From contig NW_017265170.1 in the NCBI RefSeq assembly GCF_001638985.1, forward strand, positions 248,001-312,000: a stretch of DNA of 64,000 nt, read 5' to 3'. Position 1 is the first letter of the stretch. Each line of letters opens with the position of its first letter. Under the pieces are notes generated by a model. The model ran no database searches. It worked only from the letters and a program-made list of their open reading frames with translations, and had not been told where the DNA came from. A program made the translations under genes and the position numbers. Origin of the DNA: Phycomyces blakesleeanus NRRL 1555(-). Taxonomy: Eukaryota > Mucoromycota > Mucoromycetes > Mucorales > Phycomycetaceae. Shown here one piece after another: positions 40,093 to 49,245 of the stretch.

Positions 40093-40335
40093 AATAAGGA
40101 CAGAAAAATGTGCGTAGAGAGAGAAAGAAAATGAGAGAGAGAAAGAGAGAAAGAGGTATTTGTGACAAGATAGCGAGTGTTGTGTTTGGTAATAGAAGAC
40201 CCTCAGGGGGTCCTGAATCTTGCTTGCATATAAGGAGGACGAAATGAGACTAAACAAGGGATATAAAAAAAACCAGAGGACAGGATAACTTGTTTATTAT
40301 GAAGATGTATGTGTGTATGTATGCCTTTATACAAA

Positions 40336-42059
40336 TCATTCAGGTCTTTGATTTGGGAAGCTGCCGAGAACAACTACATCAAGGCAGAATTGATCAAGGT
40401 CCTTAACGGCCTTTTGAACATCTTCATTCTGCTGATGACCCGAGCATTCAACAAAGAACACATAATGCCATGGGTGCAAGCCGCTAGGGCGAGAATCGAT
40501 CTTGAAAAGATTCAGGCTATAGTCCTTGAAAACCTTAAGGCCATCGCATAACGCACCAGGCTGACGATGATCCACAGTGAATTTGATGAGAGTATGGTCA
40601 TCCTTTGTAGCGTTGTCACTAGAGGTGCCGATAATCAAGAAACGTGTGGTGTTTGCTGTACAATAGACACAATATTCATTTGTATTAATAGACTGTTGGA
40701 TATTGTAATCTGTTCAAATGTCCCTTTCTTCATCTTCTTCCTCTTTTTCCTCTTCTTTCTTCTTTCTTCTTTCTTCTTCTTACCTGCGCCGTCCTCAATA
40801 TCGCGTGCAGTGACCTCCAAACCATACAGCTCGGCGCATATCTCACTGCAGACAGCGGCAGCACCTGTTTCCAAGGCAGCCTGTTGAGCAGCCTCTGCTG
40901 TTGACTTCACCGATATCCGCTTTGCATTTGGCACATTTGCCGCCAACCACATTTGGGTTTGTCCCAATCCCTAAAAGAAGAAGAATGGTCCCTGTGAGTC
41001 CAATGAAGCCAAAGTCCGTGACCTCTATTCTAATTCTGATTCTAATTCTTTTGCTTTTATTTCATTCTTTACCTGAGGATGACTATAGACCTTTGTGATC
41101 TTGTCTAAAGGTGAATTGGACAAAAGACATTGGTGAACCTGTATATATATATATAAAAAAAGAAAGAAAGAAACGATTAAAACCATATGCTTGTGTCCCA
41201 TTGAATCTTATAAGTATACTTACGGTCAAATAAGTCTCTGCTCTCACTCGTGTCTTGGTCTTAACAAAACGGTCCAGGGTCTCAACCACGGAACCAAAAT
41301 TGGAGTTTTCGAAAGGGACAATACCATATGTGGTCTGACCCTTCTCGACAGCATCAACAACATCTTTTTTTTAATATACAGAATATTGTTAATATATATA
41401 TATGTGTGTGTGTGTATGTATAATTTCTATTCTATTAATAAATTTTACCAGAAATCTGCTTTTGAGGTACATAAACTACGCTGTCCCCCAAGCGTTGATA
41501 TGCTGCCTGATGAGAGAAAGTTCCTGGAGGACCAAGGTAAGCCATAGAAACATCTTTTTGAAGTGAGATTGAGGCAGACATGACCTATGTATTTTATAGC
41601 TTAATTTCATGGCTTTAAATACTTGAGAATCTAATCTTACCTCTCTGAAAATTGCATGGAGAGAATCGTCTTTCAATGGACCATGATTCAATCTTGTCAA
41701 CTGGTTGAGGGTTTTTTTTGGTATTAATATGTTATTCCTCTTTAAGTATTTTTTTAGTGTTACCTTTGCGTAGACTTCCTTTTCTCGTCCTGGCATGTAG
41801 ACATGCAGATCTGTTGTTGGTAGACTAAAAAATAAAGCAATAAAGTAATGAAGTAATGAAGGAATGTCATTAGCATTGCAAATAATAAAGGTTTGGAAAC
41901 AAGTGTCCATTTTTATTTGGTATTGTACCCTTCTGTGTTATCCAATTGACGTTTTGCTGCTCCAATATCAAGTGAAACGCGTGCACGTTCATTGAGAATA
42001 TTGACAAGAGTCGTATCGAGAGTATCGATTTTCTTTCTAAGCGAAGGCAGATCTGACAT
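40336..42059 (-). CDS. pheA: Bifunctional chorismate mutase / prephenate dehydratase (P-protein)
   Basis: Converts chorismate to prephenate and then phenylpyruvate on the phenylalanine route. Eight exons (41929-42059, 41764-41824, 41641-41700, 41449-41584, 41224-41363, 41073-41138, 40784-40970, 40336-40655) give 366 residues. Residues 1-90 form an AroQ chorismate mutase: LRKKIDTLDTTLVNILNERA, PGREKEVYAKV, LNHGPLKDDSLHAIFREV. Prephenate dehydratase follows: SMAYLGPPGTFSHQAAY, YGIVPFENSNFGSV, KVYSHPQGLGQTQMWL and the catalytic NTTRFLIIG. An ACT domain with GALCDGLKVF and FKIDSRPSG closes it. Most fungi keep the two activities on separate proteins (Aro7 and Pha2); this layout and length match proteobacterial PheA. 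It carries ordinary host introns, so it is resident in the genome. Confidence 0.92.
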
Positions 42060-42999
42060 TTTAGAAAAACAAGACGATTAATTTCTGGTAAAAAAAAAAT
42101 TGAACGAATGTGCTCTCTTACACTGCTGAACTCCAAAACAAGGTTGAGTCATAAGTATCTGCCAATAAACATGATCCTTGGATTAGCTTGCAGCTCTAGA
42201 AGAAGTTAGAAAGAGAAAAAATAAGATACTTGAAAGCTGATCACTTTCATAGAAACCCAATTATTGTGATGTTATCAACTTGACCAAAATATAAAATAAA
42301 GGTTACCGACAGTTGTACCTGGAAAATCCGGTCGATCTTTAGAAGTAATGAAATTTCTAAAATATATATATATAGATACATATTGTATGATTGGACAAAT
42401 TAGCCGTAATATCTTATAAAATATAGTTACTCTAAATAAAGGTTTAACTTATACTGTGGGTTTAGGAGTGATATTGTGGATCGACAGGTTCTGGAATGTT
42501 GATTAGTGTGTGTGTGTATCTTTTGATCCTAAGACGCGGGTGCTTAAGTGTAACATAAGCTATTATGCTTATATTCTTATGGGTGATGCTCAATGTTAGT
42601 GGGCTGCTAAACGCACCAAAGTTTTAGATAAGGTGTGTGTGTGTGTATGTATGTAGAAAGACTAAATCTAAAAAAGATTCGATTAAACTTGGAGTGGATA
42701 TTGAAAAAGGATATGTACCGTTTCAAGACAAGCACGAATGCAACACTTGGCCTCTCTTGGGCGTTACTCGTGTCGTGTTCTTCCTGACGTTCTCTGTCTT
42801 CCAAGCAATAGAATTAAGATTCCGCGAATTTCTATTGCTTCTTACTGTGCAAGCTCATCTGTCGTTGTCATTCTTTTGATCAAGCTTTTCCCTCTGATAG
42901 CCACCCCCTTTCTTGTTGTTGTATTAATTATTATCTATAAAAACCATTGTTTCTTGGTCGTTTTCCTTTTCGCTTTCTTTCTTCTTCTTTTTCTTGGAT
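42060..42999. promoter_or_regulatory. Divergent intergenic region, P-protein / membrane protein
   Basis: 940 bp between opposed starts. It has TG and TA runs (near 42360-42375, 42500-42515 and 42630-42650) and a pyrimidine-rich stretch just before the membrane-protein ATG. Open frames at 42637-42879 and 42738-43010 lack any recognisable similarity and are not called. Confidence 0.5.
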
Positions 43000-43899
43000 A
43001 TGCAACATGAACTAAGGTCTTACGGGAGGTCAATACCATCAATACTTTTCTTGCTATTAGTAATGATGTCTAGACTTGCAGTTGCTCAACCTATCCTACA
43101 AACTACAAAGGCTTCTTATGATGGCAAATCATCTTTAACCATTACTCAAAAGGTCCAGGAGTCGGCTGGTATCCAGCCTGGATTGTATTTGGGTGACAAG
43201 TGAGTTTGTTGCTTCTTGGCTTTCTTTGGTCCAATCTATATTTATGCTTTTATTATTATTATATTTAATTACAGGTGGTTTTCAGAAGCAATGGATCAGC
43301 CACCCCACCACTCCGTTCCATCACTTCCGTACGAGTATCCCCAGAAATCATTCATTTCATTCGTCTTACATAAAGCAACAAGCCCTTCTCTACAGAAACG
43401 TTCAATTGGACCACCTTTCTCTTCGGCCTCACATAATACACCAGCGTTTAACGTTATACATGTGATAGCAGGTGTTCTAGGTGGACTGGGGGCAACACTT
43501 GTTGGAGTTACCATGTTCTTGATGTGCCGCAAGAAGCGCAAGAAGAGGGATAATTCTCTCGATATTGAATCTAAGCCTGTCACGCCAGCACCATCCATTC
43601 CTTCCAATAATTTAAAAGGAACCAGTTCCTCGTCTTCTGCCTCAACCTGTCCCACTGATCGTTTTGATCAATTTGCAATCGACTTTTGTTATGAAGAACG
43701 CCAACAGGCCAGTACCCACAATTCAATATCTTCGTGCACAACTTTACCAGCCGAGATTGATCTTTCTGATGATCCCGTCAGTCCGTCGATGCAGCAACAT
43801 CGTCTCCAGTACCTTATTCTTCAGCAGCAGTTAAAATCCCAGGCAGCTTCAAGTTCTCGTCCTAACGCCACCAAACCACCACCGCCATATCACCCATGA
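43000..43899 (+). CDS. Single-pass type I membrane protein with C-terminal PPxY, unknown function
   Basis: Exons 43000-43199 and 43275-43899 give 274 residues. The first ATG is at 43000. A hydrophobic signal peptide (SILFLLLVMMSRLAVAQ) is followed by an extracellular part of about 110 residues with few landmarks, one transmembrane helix (VIAGVLGGLGATLVGVTMFL), a strong stop-transfer run (CRKKRKKRD) and a Ser/Pro/Gln-rich cytosolic tail. The tail ends PPPPYHP, a PPxY ligand for WW domains such as those of Rsp5/Nedd4 ubiquitin ligases. No catalytic domain is seen. The architecture suggests a surface sensor or a cargo adaptor, which is inference. The family is not recognised. Confidence 0.75.
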
Positions 43900-45190
43900 T
43901 CATTTCCGAGTCAATATGTGCTACTTATTAACACACATTATTGGAATATCCTTCAATATCCTTATTCACTTGTATATAGCCACCTACATCTCCCTATTAC
44001 AGCCCCCTCTTTCACGCACAGACAAAAAAAAAAGACATGTGTGCGTGTGTAGAAAGTGCGTCATTTATATTTCTTTGTATTGAATAGAAATGCTGGAATA
44101 TCCCAACAATTCACACAAATGCGCTTTTGCTCTTTGGCTCCATATTTCGTTCATCTTTTAAAGTTTATTTGTATATTCATGTAACCACAAATGGATATCT
44201 TGAGTCGATATTTATATATACATATTGGTGTGTGTGAGTGTATGATAGAGAGAGAGAGAGAGAGAGAAAGAGAGCATATTTGGTTATTTTATAATTAATC
44301 AAAAACACACACATATATATATATACTTTAGAGGAAAGAAAGATCTCCAAAATCCCGGCCTTCCATTCAGGAATAAAAACCACAAATAAATAAATAGAAA
44401 TCGTGTTTTTACTCTTTTTTATTTTTATTTTTATTTTTATTTTTATTTTTATATTTCTTACCATTCACTGAAAAAAAATAAGATCGGCACAATCCCGTAA
44501 AAAGTATACCCGCGTTATTCAGCCATCTTTGTCATGCTTAATAGCCAATTGTATGTCAGCAAACATTGAGATCAACGCAACTCTGTATATAAGGTGTCTC
44601 ACAAAGGTGTTCAATAGCGTAATAAGCAGAAAATGGATCTCACATATGTAACCTAATATTGACCCTACCTTTCTTACCCTGAAAAGTTTGTAATATACTT
44701 GATCTCTTCATACAACACAATCTGTGTGCTTAATTTGCTTTGGTTTATAAAGCAGAAAAGAAAATGAATTCAATATAGCCGATTGAAATTTACAGTCCTC
44801 CTAGAGCATATGGAATAAGTATTACTTAATACTATATTATACCTAGAATATTAACTTCACAAGAACCAGGTTATCAAAACGAGCTCTTTTTCTGTTAACA
44901 ATCAAACAACTTCACTACAGCATCAAAGCTAAATTACCAGTGCAAAGAACACGCAAAAAAAAGGCGTCACATGTATGCATGTGAAAAAAGGATTGCCCTT
45001 ATTCAGGACTTCATCGATCGAACACCGATGCAATATTATCCAATAATCGATGATTATCGAGAATTTTTCATACTCAAAAAGTGTGGAGTAAAAAAAACCC
45101 CCTTTTATAACATTAGTCAAGTTCAAAAGAGAGATACGTTTCTTCTTCTTCTTCTTCATCAATTCTCTTCTCTTTTGAATTGTGATAGTC
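43900..45190. other. Intergenic with microsatellites
   Basis: About 1.3 kb holding a GA run (44245-44275), a TA run near 44315 and TTTTTA repeats (44415-44455). It ends with CTT repeats just before the acyl-CoA dehydrogenase ATG. No gene recognised. Confidence 0.6.
44415..44455. repeat. (TTTTTA)n microsatellite
   Basis: About six TTTTTA units seen directly. Confidence 0.85.
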
Positions 45191-46751
45191 ATGCTCAGAA
45201 CCGCAACTCTCATCTCTGCTGCCACCCTGAAGAAGGCTAGCCCTCTGGCTGCCGTGCGCGCCTATTCCTCTGCTGGCTCTCCTGGAATCATGAACTTTGG
45301 TCTCAGCGAAGAACAAAAGTCTATTCAGGAGCTTGCCCGCAAGTTCACCGTTGATGAAATTATCCCTGTTGCCGCTGAACACGATGTTACAGGAAAATAT
45401 CCTCTTGGTGAGTATATTTAAAATAAAGAAGCATGTATGGCTTGGATTTCTAAAATAATAATAATTATTATAATTGATCTTTCTACTAGACATCATCAAG
45501 AAGGCATGGGAGCTCGGTTTGGTCAACACCCACGTTGAGTCTAAATATGGCGGCATGGAGCTTGGTGTTATGGACAGTGCTATTATTTCTGAGGAGCTTG
45601 CTTATGGCTGCAGTGGTAAGTGAATCCCGGACTTTGGTATAAATTATCAGCCAGCTCACGACGCGCGTAGGTATCCAGACTGCCATCGAGGCCAACAACT
45701 TGGCAGAGGCACCCCTTGTGGTAGCTGGTAACGACTTTCAGAAGAAGAAATATCTCGGTCGCATGACAGAAGCTCCTTTGATGGCTTCATATGGTGTTAC
45801 TGAACCCGGCGCTGGCTCCGACGTGGCTGGTTTGCGTACTACTGCTGTAAAGAAGGGTGACTCTTGGGTTCTTAACGGCCAAAAGATGTGGATTACCAAC
45901 TCTGGCTATGCCAACTGGTTCTTCGTTCTCGCACGTACTGATGCTGATGCTGCCACCGGTAAGGCCTTCACTGGTTTCATTGTCGATGCCGATACTCCCG
46001 GAATCCAGGTCGGACGCAAGGAGATCAACATGGGTCAGCGTGCCTCAGATACTCGTGGTGTTACTTTTGAAGACGTCGTCGTCCCTCAGGAGAACGTTTT
46101 GGGTAGCCCTGGACAGGGTTTCAAGATTGCCATGGGTGCCTTTGACATTACACGTCCCTTGGTTGCTGCTGGTGCCGTTGGTCTCGCCCGTCGTGCTATG
46201 GAAGAAGCTACTCGTTACTCCCTTGAACGTAAGACCATGGGCAAGCCTATCTTCAACCACCAGGCAGTTTCATTTATGCTGGCAGACATGGCGTAAGTGG
46301 CTTTTTGTAGATATATAATTATGGTTTATTGATATTTGTGTGGGCCTGTATAGTATTGGTGTTGAAAGCGCAAGAATGATGGTTTACCGCTCTGCGTGCA
46401 TGCGTGACAATGGCGAGAGAAACACATGGCACGCCAGTATCGCCAAGGGTAATTAAAGCGTTTTTTTTTTTTTTTTTTTTTTAAAAAATGACTATTTTTG
46501 TTTTATTCATTTTAACTAAACTGCGCTTATGTACAGCTCTTGCCAGTGAGGTTGCCAACAAGTGTGCCGCCGACGCTGTCCAGATCTTTGGTGGCAACGG
46601 TTTCAACACTGAATATCCCGTTGAAAAGCTGATGCGTGATGCTAAGATCTTCCAGATTTACGAGGGAACTTCCCAGATTCAGAGACTTGTTATTTCCAGA
46701 GGTCTTGCTGATATGGCCAAGTCTGGTGCAAGTGCCCTAGGTGGCTTCTAA
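45191..46751 (+). CDS. Mitochondrial medium-chain-type acyl-CoA dehydrogenase
   Basis: FAD enzyme of the first beta-oxidation step. Exons 45191-45407, 45490-45615, 45671-46292, 46354-46448 and 46537-46751 give 424 residues. The leader [20 protein letters not shown] is Arg/Lys/Ala-rich and suits mitochondrial import. Domain marks: [15 protein letters not shown], the FAD-binding [17 protein letters not shown] and [57 protein letters not shown], and the catalytic Glu in [11 protein letters not shown]. The placement of that Glu in the C-terminal helix is that of MCAD and SCAD, not isovaleryl-CoA dehydrogenase; chain length is inferred. Intron 4 contains a poly-T run of about 23. Confidence 0.92.
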
Positions 46752-46928
46752 GTAATATTACTTATTTACGGCATTACTCAATTATCCGTTTATTCAGCCA
46801 AAAAGAGATAATAGAATTCTCTGACATTTATATACATATTTTATTGATATGCCTCCTATTCCCTTTTTTTTATATATTTTATTTTGTAAATGTTTTGTTT
46901 CTCTTTGTAAATGAAACCCCTTGATATT

Positions 46929-48389
46929 TCATCGCAAAATATGATAATTGTTGTCTGCATCAACATCCTCAAATTGAATGACTGGACCTTTGTAGCCTTT
47001 CTAAAATACATTACCCGCTCAGTGTCTGATATTTTTATTTTTTATTTTTTATTTTTTATTTTCAAATCTTTTTGACTCTCAATTCTTACCTTTTGAGCTA
47101 CAACCGAATACCAAGACATATAGGTCTTGTGAGTTTCATTTTCTTTACGCATATCCTCTACGGCTGTATCTAATTCTTTTTCGGTAATTAACTTTTGCCG
47201 GATCCATTTTTGCCTTGATCCCTGTACTGTCTTCTCCCAATACTCGGCAAGCAAACTACCGACTGCATCACCAAATTTTCCAACGGGTGTGTGTGTATGC
47301 TCTATTCTCATTTCCATTAATTGACTTATGGAAGCAATTCGATTTGGTAACGGGTTTTGTTGACTCGGCGAGGGGGTTGTAGGTGATCCAGGTGGGGAAT
47401 ATGATCTAGAAGATGTGTTGACCACTAGACCTTTATTTGAGTACATATTTTCTTATTTTCTTATTTATATATTTATTTATTGAAAGGTATTTATTATCAA
47501 GCTTCTTACATTTCATAATAGTTTTCATACCAGGCCCAGCATCAATGAGATCCGCATAGGCTTCTGTACATTCAAGATATGCACCCTTCTTCATCACTCT
47601 AACCAACTCATTTAAGATCTTGTCCCAATACTCATCTGGAACAAAATCTGTCATTGATCGGATAAACACAAAGTCAAATTGATTGTCTTGATAAGGAAGC
47701 GGCAATTCTGTAATGTCGATTCTTTGATATACTATGTTCTTTGACCTTGATCTACTCGAAAAAGAAAATACATTGTCAACAATCATATGGTTGTTGTTAC
47801 TGCTATTTTTTTTTAGCTATCCTCACTTTGACGGCAATGCACTCTTGTCAGCATCGATGCCTGTGAAATAAGATAATTTATACTTTGTTGCCATATCCTA
47901 AGGAGTATCGTGGTCGTACTTGGTTAGTTAACACGAGTGATCCACAATACTTCTCCTGATATGCTTAATATGTAGTTCTTTACCGATGTCCAGAAACCTG
48001 ATCCACATCTTCAAAGAAAATGTCAGAAAAAGAAAGTATAAAAAAAGTTTATATTTATGTGTATTCGTTTTACCCTATATCCAATACTTCACACCCTCCA
48101 GCCTGTAACTGACGCTGAAGTGGGGCTTTAAAATCCCTGATAATCATGATTTTGTTTTCTCGATGAGTAATGTTCAACCTGGAACTAAATCAGCTTGATG
48201 ATTGCACTTTTACCCTTTAAATGCCAGCTTTAAGGCATTGTGTCTTACACCATCCCGCTCAATGTCTTCAATAGAATTGGGTGCGGGTCTGTAGCTCTTT
48301 GTGTCTTTTGTACTCGAAAGAAGCTTAGAAATGAAGTAACTGGTGCGACTCGTCGAAGGAGCAACTGGCTTAAGTGCTTTTGAAACCAT
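46929..48389 (-). CDS. Class I SAM-dependent methyltransferase, unknown substrate
   Basis: Starts MVSKALKPVAPSTSR at 48389 and ends NNYHILR at 46929. The methyltransferase fold is read across several small exons: GGCEVLDIG/CGSGFWTS (SAM motif I, about 47970-48100), DMATKYKLSYFTGIDADKS, DITELPLPYQDNQFDFVFIR (motif II region, about 47650-47720), then LNELVRVMKKGAYLECTE. Ser/Pro-rich linker SRSYSPPGSPTTPSPSQ follows, then a helical C-terminus. This type of lone methyltransferase is common and expanded in Mucoromycota, and I cannot assign a substrate. Interior exon borders are approximate. Confidence 0.78.
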
Positions 48390-49245
48390 AGTAGAGTTTT
48401 TTTTTAAAAAAAAAAGGGAAGAGAGAAAATTTACAGGCACGGAAACTAAATACAGATATATTTATATTTATATTGATAATGGTATAAATGACGAGTATAG
48501 AAAAAGAGAGGTTTATAGGAGTCAACAGGAGTGCCAAAGAAGCTTCCATCTCTACTGCTATACTATATATTTTATAGAATATTTCCTTTTTAAAAAACCT
48601 GGTGACGTACGACATACAATGTTGTAGTCTGTGGCAAAGTTTTGGAGTTAGTTTTTCAGGTCACCTTGAATCCTTGTAGAACGATGGCACAGTGAAACAT
48701 AAGACAAATTAAGCTATTTGTAATGATGTTGCTATAGCAACAGAGTGTCTTGGTCTCATACTAGTCAACACTAAAAGCTAAATACTAAGCCAAGCAAAGA
48801 CATTTTGCAGGAATCCCAAGTACGATAGCTTGAGAAGCTTATATACTTAACATTTTGTATAACTCTTACATTTTTATATATTTATAAAGAACGTCCAACT
48901 GAGAATATTTATCCTACAAATACAACACCACAATTGAGATCAAATACCGCATTCGTTTGATACTATGTATTTACAGGACATCAACTAGTATTGTAGAATT
49001 TAAGTTGGTTTGAATATGAAAAATGAATTAACTATAAAACCATCAAGTAAACTTTAAAACAAGCTATGATATGTATAATTATTCAATATTAACTTGATCA
49101 AAGCAAAAGTAAAAGACTGTAAAGTAGAAGTAAAGTATAGTTTTTATTGTGAAATAATGGTATTTATTCAACAAAACCAAATAATTAAAAGAGGTTTTTA
49201 TATATCTATGTACATGTATAATAATTCGTATTTAAAAAAAGCTAT
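48390..49245. other. Intergenic, methyltransferase 5' side and repeat-protein 3' flank
   Basis: About 850 bp AT-rich, with no recognised gene. A weak plus-strand ORF at 48343-48627 overlaps the methyltransferase start and is rejected. Confidence 0.55.

Noticed and set aside
33700..46751. Metabolic gene cluster linking carnitine synthesis, acyl-CoA dehydrogenase and Pex6
   Set aside because: The genes are 11-25 kb apart with unrelated genes between them and mixed strands; co-location is probably chance.
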